Assembly: GCA_900620265.3 (NCBI GenBank)
Contig: UYNY03000017.1
Coordinates: 1-64,000 of the forward strand
Source: Nitrosopumilaceae archaeon
Lineage (GTDB): Archaea; Thermoproteota; Nitrososphaeria; Nitrososphaerales; Nitrosopumilaceae
Direction: 5' to 3'
Length of the DNA: 64,000 nucleotides
A model generated the notes under the pieces. It ran no database searches and had not been told where the DNA came from. It saw only the letters and a list, made by a program, of their open reading frames with translations. Of the stretch, positions 30,937 to 39,952 are shown piece after piece. Position numbers and translations under genes: made by a program. Numbering within the stretch: position 1 is the stretch's first letter; every line of letters begins with the position of its first letter.

Positions 30937-32234
30937 TGTCCGTCATAGCACCCGACTTCAAGCTGAGCGAGTTCATAAAGTCGCTCTTTGACAACGCGTT
31001 CTGGGGGCTGATGCTGATGGTGCTGGTGGGGCTGCCGGCCATCATGATGGTGCTGTTCGTGATCGAGATGCCCGTAATAGACGGCGAGCTGCTCACGCCG
31101 TTCCTGGCGTTCACCTGGCTGGCCGACCCGACGAGGACGCTCCCGATCGTGCACGCGTTCATGGCGACCGACATGTTCCGCGTGATGGTGTTCCCCGGGT
31201 TCGGCTTCGCGGCGCTGCTGGCGGCCGGCACCATCTTCGTCGAGCGCAAGATGCTGGCCAAGCTCCAGCTGCGCGTCGGCCCGTTCTACTGCGGCAAGGT
31301 GGAGGGGATCCTCCAGCTGATGGGCGACGGGCTCAAGCTCATCTCAAAGGAGATAATAATTCCTGCAAAGGCCGACAAGCCGCTCTTCTGGGCGGCCCCC
31401 GTCCTGTTCGTGGCGACGGCGGCGGCGTTCGTCTCCCTGATACCGGTGGCCCCCGGCTGGGTGGTCGCCGACATCGACATGGGGCTGCTTGCGGTCTTTG
31501 CCATCATCGGGTTCTTCCCGATAATCACCATCCTGTCGGCGTGGTCGGCCAACTCAAAGTACCCGTTCATCGGCGGCATCAGGGCCCTCTTCCAGATGGT
31601 CTCCTTTGAGATCCCCCTGATACTCTCGCTGCTCGGCGTGGTGATGGTCACCGGGACGCTGAGCCTGAGCGGGATAGTCGAGAGCCAGTCCTCCTTCCCG
31701 TGGATCATCTTTCTGCCCATAGGGGCGATCGTCTTCTTCATCACCATGCTTGCCGAGCTCGAGAGGATCCCGTTCGACCTGCCCGAGGCCGAGAGCGAGA
31801 TCGTCGCCGGCTGGCTGACGGAGTTCTCCGGCATGATGTACGGCCTGGTCCAGCTGGGCACCTACCTAAAGCTGTACGCGTTCGCGGCCCTCTTCACCGT
31901 GCTCTTCCTGGGCGGGTGGCACGGCCCCATGATCGTGCCCCCGTTCCCGCACGAGATAATCACCGAGGGGATCGTGATGGGCCCCGTCTCGGCCCAGATC
32001 CCGGGGCTGCCCCTCTTCACCCAGGAGATGCTCAACGGGGCGCTCTGGTTCGTCCTCAAGACGGTCGGGGTGATCTTCTTCATACTGCTGCCGAGGGGGG
32101 TCTTTCCGAGGATCCGCATAGACATGCTGCTGGGGCTGGGGTGGACGAAGCTGATCGGGCTCTGCTTCGTCAACGTCTTTATTGCCCTCGGGCTGCTGTA
32201 CGCCGGAGTGCTCGGACCGGGGGGGCTGCAATGA
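30936..32234 (+). CDS. nuoH: Complex I subunit NuoH
   Basis: A 432-residue membrane subunit with eight or more helices. FVERKMLAKLQLRVGPFYCG is the conserved loop, followed by SNSKYPFIGGIRALFQM-type NSKYPFIGG, and ERIPFDLPEAESEIVAGW holds the acidic residues that link quinone reduction to proton pumping. It is longer than bacterial NuoH (about 325), with extra N-terminal helix sequence. The ATG shares a base with the nuoD stop. Confidence 0.93.
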   Translation: MSVIAPDFKLSEFIKSLFDNAFWGLMLMVLVGLPAIMMVLFVIEMPVIDGELLTPFLAFTWLADPTRTLPIVHAFMATDMFRVMVFPGFGFAALLAAGTIFVERKMLAKLQLRVGPFYCGKVEGILQLMGDGLKLISKEIIIPAKADKPLFWAAPVLFVATAAAFVSLIPVAPGWVVADIDMGLLAVFAIIGFFPIITILSAWSANSKYPFIGGIRALFQMVSFEIPLILSLLGVVMVTGTLSLSGIVESQSSFPWIIFLPIGAIVFFITMLAELERIPFDLPEAESEIVAGWLTEFSGMMYGLVQLGTYLKLYAFAALFTVLFLGGWHGPMIVPPFPHEIITEGIVMGPVSAQIPGLPLFTQEMLNGALWFVLKTVGVIFFILLPRGVFPRIRIDMLLGLGWTKLIGLCFVNVFIALGLLYAGVLGPGGLQ

Positions 32235-32731
32235 CGAACACAGCTACCGGGATCATCCGCGCCCTGAACTCCGGCGTCAAGCACCTCGCCGTCAGGCGCT
32301 TTACGCTAAAGTACCCCGAGGAGAAGCTAAAGTTCTCCGGCGACGGCTACCAGTTCGACCCGTCCACCGGGGTGGGGATCGCCGGCCTCAAGGGGCGGCA
32401 CATGCTCTTCCACGACCACTGCACGGGGTGCCAGCTCTGCTCGATAGCGTGCGAGGGGGTCGCCGAGGCGATCGCGATGGTAAAGGTGCCCGAGGAGCAA
32501 AAGCAGAACAAAAAGTCGATAATGCCCCAGATAGACTACGGCAAGTGCGTCTTCTGCGGGCTGTGCGTGGACGCGTGCCCGTTCTACGCCCTGTACATGA
32601 CCAACGACTACGAGCTCTCCTCGTTCACGAAGGAGGGGCTCATATACACGCCGGCCCAGCTCCAGGTAAAGCCGGCGATCTCGCAGGACAGCGAGATCCA
32701 GATAACCGACAGGGGTGCCACCCATGGCTGA
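32231..32731 (+). CDS. nuoI: Complex I subunit NuoI (two 4Fe-4S clusters)
   Basis: A 166-residue ferredoxin-like subunit. CTGCQLCSIAC and CVFCGLCVDACP give eight cysteine ligands for clusters N6a and N6b. With no NuoEFG encoded here, electrons probably enter this subunit directly, from ferredoxin or another carrier. The ATG overlaps nuoH (ATGA), and the nuoJ start lies within its last codons. Confidence 0.93.
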   Translation: MTNTATGIIRALNSGVKHLAVRRFTLKYPEEKLKFSGDGYQFDPSTGVGIAGLKGRHMLFHDHCTGCQLCSIACEGVAEAIAMVKVPEEQKQNKKSIMPQIDYGKCVFCGLCVDACPFYALYMTNDYELSSFTKEGLIYTPAQLQVKPAISQDSEIQITDRGATHG

Positions 32732-33236
32732 CCCGGTCTTCCTCGGGCTCTCGGTGATCACCATCGGGTCGGCCATCGCGGCGCTGGAGCTGCGCTCGCT
32801 AGTCTACGGCTCGATAGCGCTCATGGGGACGCTCGGCGGGATAGCGGGGTTCTTCCTACTGCTCGACGCCCCGTTCGTGGCGCTGTTCCAGCTGGCCGTC
32901 TACGTGGGGTCCATCGCGGTCCTGATACTGTTTACGGTCATGCTGGTGCGGCGCGAGCTCATATTCAAGAAGATCGAGGACGGGCGGAGGCGCCTTGCCG
33001 GCATCGGCCTGATGATGGCCGTGATGATATCGCTCGGGGCCGTCTTCCTCGACTCGGGGATCAAGGGGATCGAGACGGACGAGCCCCCGGTCGACTTTAG
33101 GGAGATAGGGGCCGACTTTGTCGTATACTACTGGCCGGCGCTGGTCGCCATGGCCCTGGTGCTGGCGGGGTCGGTGACGGGGGCCCTGGTGCTTGCCAGG
33201 AGGGAGGACACGGAGAATGGCGGCGGAACTGGTTGA
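32724..33236 (+). CDS. nuoJ: Complex I subunit NuoJ
   Basis: A 170-residue membrane subunit with five predicted helices. SLVYGSIALMGTLGGIAGFF and FVALFQLAVYVGSIAVLILF, split around AVYVG, are the helix with the pi-bulge used in coupling. A GTG at 32715 is also in frame, but the ATG at 32724 gives the usual N-terminus. It overlaps nuoI by eight bases and nuoK by twenty. Confidence 0.9.
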   Translation: MADPVFLGLSVITIGSAIAALELRSLVYGSIALMGTLGGIAGFFLLLDAPFVALFQLAVYVGSIAVLILFTVMLVRRELIFKKIEDGRRRLAGIGLMMAVMISLGAVFLDSGIKGIETDEPPVDFREIGADFVVYYWPALVAMALVLAGSVTGALVLARREDTENGGGTG

Positions 33237-33522
33237 CTTTGCGCTGGTGTCCGTGGCGCTCCTCGGCATCGGCATCTACGGCCTCGCCGTAAAGCGCAAC
33301 TTTATACGGATGCTCTTTGCCGTCGAGATCGTGATAAACGCGGCCAACCTCAACCTGGTCGCATTTGCCAGGTTCATACCGGACAGCGGCGGGCAGACGC
33401 TCGCGCTCTTCTCGATCGCCATAGCGGCCGCCGAGGTGGCCGTCGGGCTCTCGCTCATCATCGTCGCCTACAGGATGTACCAGAACGTCGACGTGGCCGA
33501 CTTTAGGAGCCTGCGGGGATGA
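33217..33522 (+). CDS. nuoK: Complex I subunit NuoK
   Basis: A 101-residue three-helix subunit homologous to MrpC. LFAVEIVINAANLNLVAFA carries the conserved membrane Glu of helix 2, and AIAAAEVAVGLSLIIV the second Glu, both in the proton path. ATG at 33217 was chosen over an upstream in-frame start because it gives the standard length. The stop overlaps nuoM (ATGA). Confidence 0.92.
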   Translation: MAAELVDFALVSVALLGIGIYGLAVKRNFIRMLFAVEIVINAANLNLVAFARFIPDSGGQTLALFSIAIAAAEVAVGLSLIIVAYRMYQNVDVADFRSLRG

Positions 33523-35075
33523 CAGAGTTCGCGCTGCTCCAGGCGGTCTTCATACCGCTGCTCCTCTCCCCCGCCGCGTACCTCGTCGGGCGCAGGTACG
33601 GGACGGGCGCCGCCATGTGGGTCGCCTTCGGGACGCTCCTCTACTCGACGGCCCTCGTGGTGGCGGCCGCCGCGCAGGGGGGCGCCGAGGAGCGCTACCC
33701 GTGGACGTCGCACTTTGGCGAGTTCGGCATGCTGCTTGACGGGCTCGCATCGCCGTTCGCGATCATGATATACGTGCTGTGCACGATCCTGGCCCTCTAC
33801 TCGAGGCCCTACATGGTCCACAAGTTCCGCGAGCAGTTCGCCGAGGAGCGCGGCATCACCGTGTCGCACGGCGGCCACTCGGGGCTCGAGGGCCAGGAGG
33901 GGCTCGACGAGTACGTGCGCGCAAAGTCGGGCCTCTACTATGCGCTGTACATGGTCTTCTCGATGGGCATGCTCGGGACCGTGCTTGCCACCAACCTGAT
34001 CGAGTTCTACGTCTTCTTCGAGTTCATGCTGGTGCCCGGGTTCTTCCTCGTGGCGCTCTGGGGCGACGGCCCGCGGCGCCGGATCGGCCTCATGTTCCTC
34101 TTCTGGACCCACGCGGGCGCCGTCGTGCTGCTGCTCGGGTTCCTGATGATCGGGCTGACTGCCGGCGGCTTTGACTTTGAGGCCGTGCGCGCGGCCGACA
34201 TACCGCCGGACATCGCGCTCGTCTCGGCCGTCGCCATAGCCGTCGGGCTGGGCGTAAAGCTTGCCGTCTTTATGTTCCACGTCTGGCTCCCGTACGTCCA
34301 CGGGTCGGCGCCGACCCCGATAAGCGCACTCCTCTCGCCGGCCATGATTGGGATCGGCGCGTACGGGATCTTCCGCCTCATAGTCGAGCTGCTGCCGGGC
34401 GCGTTCGCGGACATGGCCATCTGGCTGCACGTCTGGGGGATTGCCACCATGATATACGGGGGCGCGATGGCCCTCATGCAGGACGACGTAAAGCGGCTGC
34501 TCGCGTACTCGAGCATAAGCCAGATGGGGTACCTGCTCTTCGGGATAGGATCCGGGTCGGTGCTGGGCATGGCCGGCGCCGAGATGATGTACGTGACGCA
34601 CGCGCTCGGCAAGGGGCTGCTCTTCATGACGGCCGGGATCCTGATAGTAAGGGCGGGCACGCGGAGCCTCACGCGGCTCGGCGGGCTGGCGGGCAAGATG
34701 CCGGTGACCGCAGTCTGCGCCGTGATAGGGGCGCTCACTATCGCCGGCGTGCCGCCGACCAGCGGGTTCATGGGCGAGTGGCTCCTCTTCTACGGGGCGC
34801 TAGAGACGGCGCTCGAGGAGGGCTCTACGCTCAGGGCCGTCACGTTCGGGCTCGGGCTGCTGGCAACGGCCCTCACGATGTCGTACATGCTCTGGATGCT
34901 AAAGAGGATCTTCTTCGGCAAGACGCCCGAGCACCTCTCGCACGCGCGCGACCCCGGCTGGCACATGAAGGCGCCCATGATGGTGCTTGCCGGGTTCACC
35001 GTGGTGCTCGGGATATACCCTGACATATTCCTGGCCGGGATAGTGCCCTACATGGGCGGGGTGCTGGGGGCGTAG
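33519..35075 (+). CDS. nuoM: Complex I subunit NuoM
   Basis: A 518-residue antiporter-like pump subunit with about 14 helices. FEFMLVPGFFLVALWG holds the key Glu of helix 5, FHVWLPYVHGSAPTPISALL the broken helix 7, and DDVKRLLAYSSISQMGYLLF the helix-9/10 loop. It precedes nuoL here, the reverse of the bacterial L-M order. The stop lies two bases before the nuoL ATG. Confidence 0.93.
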   Translation: MTEFALLQAVFIPLLLSPAAYLVGRRYGTGAAMWVAFGTLLYSTALVVAAAAQGGAEERYPWTSHFGEFGMLLDGLASPFAIMIYVLCTILALYSRPYMVHKFREQFAEERGITVSHGGHSGLEGQEGLDEYVRAKSGLYYALYMVFSMGMLGTVLATNLIEFYVFFEFMLVPGFFLVALWGDGPRRRIGLMFLFWTHAGAVVLLLGFLMIGLTAGGFDFEAVRAADIPPDIALVSAVAIAVGLGVKLAVFMFHVWLPYVHGSAPTPISALLSPAMIGIGAYGIFRLIVELLPGAFADMAIWLHVWGIATMIYGGAMALMQDDVKRLLAYSSISQMGYLLFGIGSGSVLGMAGAEMMYVTHALGKGLLFMTAGILIVRAGTRSLTRLGGLAGKMPVTAVCAVIGALTIAGVPPTSGFMGEWLLFYGALETALEEGSTLRAVTFGLGLLATALTMSYMLWMLKRIFFGKTPEHLSHARDPGWHMKAPMMVLAGFTVVLGIYPDIFLAGIVPYMGGVLGA

Positions 35076-35077
35076 GC

Positions 35078-37135
35078 ATGGCGACCGAGGCGATAGGCGG
35101 CGACCCGGCGCTCGCGTGGCTGGTCTGGGTGCTCCCGTTCGCCGGCGCACTCGTGATCCCCGCCGTCGCGAGGCTGCGCGGATCCCCCGCGGGATACGCG
35201 GCAGTCGGCGTGGCGCTGGCCAGCGCGCTGTGCGCCGCGTCGCTGCTGCCGGGCGCGCTCGGCGGCGCAGAGGTGCACCACCAGGTGTCCTGGATAGCGG
35301 CAGTCGGGCTCGACGCCGGCGTGCTGGCCGACCCGCTGTCCGTGATAATGGCAAACGTGGTGGCCTGGATATCTCTGCTGATAGTCATATACAGCACCGG
35401 GTACATGCGCGGCGAGCGCGACTATGTCCGGTTCTGGTTCTGGATGCTCTTCTTCATCGGGTCGATGCAGCTGATCGTGCTCTCCGACAACCTGCTGCAG
35501 GTCTTCTTCGGGTGGGAGGGCGTCGGGCTCGCCTCGTACGGGCTGATCAGCTTTTGGTACAGGGACAAGAAGAAGGACCACGTCGGCACCGAGGGGAGGA
35601 CCGTGCTCGGCATGCTGGACTATTACTCGCCGACGCACGCCGGCATGAAGGCGTTCGTGATGACAAAGATCGGCGACATCATGATGCTGGCAGGCATGTT
35701 CCTGATATTCGCGTACGCCGGCACGTTCGGGTTCCGCGAGCTGGTGGCCGAGACCGCCTGGGCGGCCGAGATGTCGGCCGCCGGGCTGCTGGTGCCGGCC
35801 TTCGTGCTGCTCTTCGGCGGGGCCGTAGGCAAGTCGGCCCAGTTCCCGCTCAACGAGTGGCTGCTCGAGGCGATGACCGGCCCGACGGCCGTCTCGGCCC
35901 TGATACACGCGGCCACGATGGTAAAGGCCGGCGTCTTTCTGGTGGCCAGGATCGGCCCCATCGTGTTCGCGCTGGGCGCGGCCGGGCTCCTGGCCGACCA
36001 GTTCTTTGAGATCGTGGCCTGGACGGGCGCCATAACTGCGCTTCTGCTTGCCACCCAGGGGATGGTGAACAGGGAGATAAAGAAGGTGCTTGCCTACTCG
36101 ACCGGCTCGCAGATAGGCTACATGATGATGGCGCTCGGCGTGGCGGGGCTCTCCCACCAGTACGCCGACGGGTACACGGCCGGCTTCTTCCACCTAGTCT
36201 CGCACGCAATGTTCAAGGCGTCGCTCTTCATGGCGGCCGGCTCGCTGCTCCACGTCGTGGGGTCGAGGTTCATGGACCAGATGGGCGGCCTGCGCGACAG
36301 GATGAGAAAGACGCACGCATTCATGTGGGCCGCCGGGCTCGGGCTGATGGGCGCCCCGTTCATAACGACGGGGTTCTGGAGCAAGGACGCCATATTCGCG
36401 GCAGTCTACGAGTCCGGCGGCTGGTGGGCCACGCCGCTCTTTGCCATAGCGGTGCTGACGGCCGTCATCACGGCGTTCTATACCATGCGGATGATCGGGA
36501 TGGTCTTCTACGGCCCAAAGAGCGCCCACGCGCAGGAGGCGGACAAGGCCGGCCTGCTGCACGAGGCGCCGCTCTCGATGTGGGCCCCGTACGGGATACT
36601 CGCGGTATTGACGATCGGCATCGGGATAATAGGGCTGTCGGCCGAGGAGGGGCTGCACCACCTCTTTGACGAGTACCTGGTCCACACGTTCGGCATACAC
36701 TCGGCGCACGGCGAGCCGTCGGGCCTGCCCGGGTTCCTCTCCGCGCTCAACCCCGCGGCGCTCGGCGCCTCGCTGGTCGCGTTCGGGGCGGGCGCCGGCC
36801 TCGGGTACATCTTTTACGTGGCCAGGTGGGCCGACCCGGCGCGCGTCGTGGGGTCAAACCCCCTCTTCCGCGGCGTGCACGCCCTCTTCCTGAACCGGTG
36901 GTACATCAACGCGGCCATCTACTGGTGCTTTGTGGCCGCCCCGCTCTGGGTCTCAAGGGCCGTGTACAGGTACTTTGAGAGGACCGCCGTGGACCACGGC
37001 ATGAACATAGGGCTTGAGAGGGCCGCCGGCTGGGGCGCCAGGGTCGTCCAGGGGACGCAGACGGGCGTCTCCCAGTCGTACCTCTTCGTCTTCGGGGCGG
37101 GGATCCTCTTCGTGGTGATGGTGCTGGTGATATAG
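35078..37135 (+). CDS. nuoL: Complex I subunit NuoL
   Basis: A 685-residue antiporter-like subunit with the long C-terminal lateral helix. FFGWEGVGLASYGLISFWY is the helix-5 Glu region, AQFPLNEWLLEAMTGPTAVS the broken helix 7, and MVNREIKKVLAYSTGSQIGY the helix-9/10 loop. It is the distal pump of the membrane arm. Length is typical of the family. Confidence 0.94.
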   Translation: MATEAIGGDPALAWLVWVLPFAGALVIPAVARLRGSPAGYAAVGVALASALCAASLLPGALGGAEVHHQVSWIAAVGLDAGVLADPLSVIMANVVAWISLLIVIYSTGYMRGERDYVRFWFWMLFFIGSMQLIVLSDNLLQVFFGWEGVGLASYGLISFWYRDKKKDHVGTEGRTVLGMLDYYSPTHAGMKAFVMTKIGDIMMLAGMFLIFAYAGTFGFRELVAETAWAAEMSAAGLLVPAFVLLFGGAVGKSAQFPLNEWLLEAMTGPTAVSALIHAATMVKAGVFLVARIGPIVFALGAAGLLADQFFEIVAWTGAITALLLATQGMVNREIKKVLAYSTGSQIGYMMMALGVAGLSHQYADGYTAGFFHLVSHAMFKASLFMAAGSLLHVVGSRFMDQMGGLRDRMRKTHAFMWAAGLGLMGAPFITTGFWSKDAIFAAVYESGGWWATPLFAIAVLTAVITAFYTMRMIGMVFYGPKSAHAQEADKAGLLHEAPLSMWAPYGILAVLTIGIGIIGLSAEEGLHHLFDEYLVHTFGIHSAHGEPSGLPGFLSALNPAALGASLVAFGAGAGLGYIFYVARWADPARVVGSNPLFRGVHALFLNRWYINAAIYWCFVAAPLWVSRAVYRYFERTAVDHGMNIGLERAAGWGARVVQGTQTGVSQSYLFVFGAGILFVVMVLVI

Positions 37136-38602
37136 ATGACAGAGCCGTTCTCCACCCCCCTGCTGCTCATCGGAATACTCGGGACGGCGGGCGCCGCGCT
37201 GCCGCTTCTGGGGATAGCAAGGCGCGACCGCGGCTCCCACCTGTACGCGGCCATCGCGCTCGGGGCGCTCGCCGCCTCGCTGGCGCTCGTCGGCTACCAG
37301 GTGATCTCGGGGGTGGCCGGCCCGCCGGCCGCGCTGCCCGACGGCGTGCTTGCCGACGACGCGTTTGGCGCCGTGCTGGCGGCCGCCATGATAATAGTGG
37401 CCCTGATATCGACGGCCGGGTCCATCGAGTACATGCGCAAGAGGTCGGCGCCGGCCGTCTATTACTCGCTGATACTGCTGGCGACGGTCGGGATGGTGCT
37501 GGTCGTCTACTCGGCGGACCTCGTGATGCTCTTCGTCGCGTGGGAGCTGATGAGCATACCCACCTACGTGCTGGTCGGGTTCAACAAGCGCAACCCCGGC
37601 TCCAACGAGGCGGCGCTAAAGTACTTTCTGTTCGGCGCGCTGGCGTCCGCCGTCATCGTCTATGCCATATCGCTGGCGTACGGGCTCACCGGGTCCACCA
37701 ACATAGGCGAGGTCGTGGCCGGGTTCGCCGCGCTGGACATCTCGATGGTGCCGCTGGCGCTGCTGTCAGTCGGCCTCTTCATAGCGGGGTTCGGCTTCAA
37801 GATGGGGCTGGTCCCGTTCCACCAGTGGCTGCCCGACGCCTACGAGGGGGCGCCCGCCCCGGTGGCCGCCCTGCTGGCGGCGGCGACCAAGAAGGCCGGC
37901 TTTGCGGCCGCTATCCGTGTGGTGGTGATGGGGATGATCTCGCTCAGCGTCGACTGGACGCTCGCCCTCGGGGTGCTGGCCGTGATGACGATGACCGTGG
38001 GGAACGTGGCTGCCATCATGCAGAGGAGCGTCTCAAGGATGCTTGCCTACTCGAGCATCGGGCACGCCGGCTATATCCTGGTGGGGCTGGCCGTCGCCCC
38101 GCACTCGCAGCTCGGCATGCAGGGCGCCATATACCACATCTTCAACCACGCGGTGATGAAGGGGGCCGCGTTCGTGGCAGTCGCCGGGATGGTGGTCGCG
38201 CTGGCCGCCACCCACATGGACAAGCTCGCAGGGCTCGGGCGCAAGATGCCTGTCACGTCGCTCGGGTTCGTCCTCTCGCTGTTCGCGCTCGCCGGGATCC
38301 CGCCGCTGTCGGGGTTCTGGAGCAAGCTAGTCCTGTTCGAGGGCGCGATCGACGCGGGGTCGTCGCTGTGGTGGGCGCCGTGGCTTGCGATAGCCGGCGT
38401 GCTCAACAGCGCCCTCTCGCTCGCGTACTATGGGTGGATAACGCGCAGGATGTACTTTGAGGGAGAGCGCGAGAAGAGGATCGCGGAGCCGCGGTCGATA
38501 GCGGCCGTGATGATAGCGGCGTCCGTCTTCCTTGTGGCGTTCGGAATATACCCAGAGCCGCTGCTGGGGCTCGCCTCCTCGGCCGCGCCGCTCATCCCTT
38601 GA
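37136..38602 (+). CDS. nuoN: Complex I subunit NuoN
   Basis: A 488-residue antiporter-like subunit. LFVAWELMSIPTYVLVGFN has the helix-5 Glu, VPFHQWLPDAYEGAPAPVAAL the broken helix, and RSVSRMLAYSSIGHAGYIL the loop before helix 10. Its ATG directly follows the nuoL stop. It is the last gene of the operon and overlaps the convergent prenyl synthase by 11 bases. No nuoE, F or G gene is present. Confidence 0.93.
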   Translation: MTEPFSTPLLLIGILGTAGAALPLLGIARRDRGSHLYAAIALGALAASLALVGYQVISGVAGPPAALPDGVLADDAFGAVLAAAMIIVALISTAGSIEYMRKRSAPAVYYSLILLATVGMVLVVYSADLVMLFVAWELMSIPTYVLVGFNKRNPGSNEAALKYFLFGALASAVIVYAISLAYGLTGSTNIGEVVAGFAALDISMVPLALLSVGLFIAGFGFKMGLVPFHQWLPDAYEGAPAPVAALLAAATKKAGFAAAIRVVVMGMISLSVDWTLALGVLAVMTMTVGNVAAIMQRSVSRMLAYSSIGHAGYILVGLAVAPHSQLGMQGAIYHIFNHAVMKGAAFVAVAGMVVALAATHMDKLAGLGRKMPVTSLGFVLSLFALAGIPPLSGFWSKLVLFEGAIDAGSSLWWAPWLAIAGVLNSALSLAYYGWITRRMYFEGEREKRIAEPRSIAAVMIAASVFLVAFGIYPEPLLGLASSAAPLIP

Positions 38603-39410
38603 ACGACGCGAGCCTGGTGAGCTCCTCGAGCCCGTCCCTTGCGGCGTTTGCGGGCGCGCCGAGGAGCGCGGAGCGCGCCCTGTCAGAGTACTCTGCGAGC
38701 ATCTCCTCCATCCTGTCAAAGACGGACCTCGGGTCCGAGCCGCGCCTTACCAGCGCGTTGAAGAGGCGGTCCTCGTTCTTCCAGTCGAGCAGGTCGTCCC
38801 GTATCTGGTACGCGATGCCGACGTTCTTCCCGTATGATGCCAGCGCGCCGGCCTGCGCGTCGGTCCCGCCGGCGATTATGGCGCCCGTCCGGGCGGCGAC
38901 CTCGAAGGCCGTCGCCGTCTTGTACTCGATGACGCGCAGATAGTCGTCGAACGTGACATCGCCCTCCTCGCCGAGCCGGCCCTCTATCATCTCGCCCTCG
39001 CTCATCAGCATGGCGGTGGTCGCAAGGTCCGCGGTTATCCTGGGGCTGTCGAGGCGGGCCGATATGGAGAGTATCATGCCGAGTACAAAGTCGCCGGTGA
39101 GTATGCTGGTGGTCTGCCCGTACCTCTTGTGGAACGGCTCCCTGCCCCTGCGGGACGTCTCCTCGTCTATTATATCGTCGTGTATTATGGACTCCATGTG
39201 GAGCAGCTCGACTGCGCACGCGGCTGCCAGGGCGTTGCCGTCGACCGACCCGACGCAGTCGGCGGCCAGGGCCAGTATCACGGGGCGGATCCTCTTGCCG
39301 CCCTCCAGCGAGTACCTGAGGGGACCGATGAACTCGGACCCGGCGTGGGAGCCCAGCTCGTCCTCTAGCGCCCTGTCTATCATCCTGACGTACCTGCCGT
39401 ACGTCTCCAT
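38592..39410 (-). CDS. Polyprenyl diphosphate synthase (short-chain, FPP/GGPP type)
   Basis: An E-prenyl synthase of about 272 residues. EGGKRIRPVI is the IPP-binding start, HDDIIDEE the first Asp-rich motif and QIRDDLLDW the second. It condenses isopentenyl and allylic diphosphates to make lipid precursors. The start is uncertain. ATG at 39410 has a weak GAGG 12 bases upstream, while TTG at 39434 lies about 33 bases from TTTAATTAC at 39463-39471. It is one of two prenyl synthases in the window and stands outside the mevalonate cluster. Confidence 0.87.
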   Translation of the reverse strand: METYGRYVRMIDRALEDELGSHAGSEFIGPLRYSLEGGKRIRPVILALAADCVGSVDGNALAAACAVELLHMESIIHDDIIDEETSRRGREPFHKRYGQTTSILTGDFVLGMILSISARLDSPRITADLATTAMLMSEGEMIEGRLGEEGDVTFDDYLRVIEYKTATAFEVAARTGAIIAGGTDAQAGALASYGKNVGIAYQIRDDLLDWKNEDRLFNALVRRGSDPRSVFDRMEEMLAEYSDRARSALLGAPANAARDGLEELTRLASFKG

Positions 39411-39480
39411 CAGCGGGTTTGCCTCTGCGTCCAAGACGGCCGGCCACGCGGGGGGCCGCTTTGTAATTAAACCTTGGCGT

Positions 39481-39570
39481 GCTCCAGCCGGGACTTTCAC
39501 CTAGCGGATTTGAACCCGGGATCACTGCCTTGAAAGGGCAGTATGCTTGACCGGACTACACCACTGGAGC
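39481..39570 (-). tRNA. tRNA-Glu (TTC) with a 15-base insertion in the T arm
   Basis: On the minus strand a 7-bp acceptor stem GCTCCAG/CTGGAGC encloses a tRNA with the D arm of archaeal tRNA-Glu and the anticodon arm CTGCC CTTTCAA GGCAG, so the anticodon is TTC. The T arm is CCGGG TTCAAAT and then CCCGG, but 15 extra bases (about 39488-39507) separate the T loop from the end of the stem. Removing them restores a normal 75-base tRNA, so this is most likely an intron at a non-canonical place. No CCA is encoded. A minus-strand TATA lies near 39596-39604. Confidence 0.85.
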
Positions 39571-39810
39571 GCGTCGGCGGGCGGCGGGGCGTCTCCATAA
39601 AACCCTTTATGCCCGGCGGGGGCCGCGCGCGGCTGGTTCCGCCGGTGATCAGGATGCTGGCACCATGCGGCGGCCCGGGGCCCGCCGGCGGCTCCCCGTT
39701 CTATGCCGACCGGCCCGCCGCGGGGGAGCCGCCGTGACGCCCCGGATCGCCGCCCCGGGCCGCCGGTGGCCGGCAGACCCGTGATGTGCATCGCCGGCGG
39801 GCATTCCCGC
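39571..39810. other. GC-rich intergenic region with a perfect hairpin
   Basis: This part holds the likely promoter of tRNA-Glu (ATAAAACC near 39596) and no convincing gene; a 64-codon plus-strand frame is Pro/Gly-rich with no family signs. Near its right end CCGGCGGG CATT CCCGCCGG (39794-39813) forms an 8-bp hairpin next to an A run. Confidence 0.45.
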
Positions 39811-39952
39811 CGGAAAAAGTTTGCAGAGTTTGCTTTTATATACTAAAACCGGCCCCTGCGGCCCGCCCCGAAAAGGTTTACAAGGTTTGGTTTTATATAC
39901 TGCCCAGCGACCGCCCGCCCCGAAAAGGTTTACAAGGTTTGGTTTTATATAC
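39811..39952 (+). repeat. Three tandem copies of a TATA-containing element
   Basis: A unit of about 33 bases recurs three times, ending at 39843, 39900 and 39952. Copies 2 and 3 are identical over at least 40 bases (39861-39900 and 39913-39952); copy 1 is degenerate. Each carries AAGGTTTACAAGG or a variant, followed by TTTTATATAC, a strong plus-strand TATA element. The spacings are 57 and 52 bases. Because 52 is not a multiple of three, the copies are not in one reading frame, which argues against coding. They look like tandem promoters. Confidence 0.7.
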
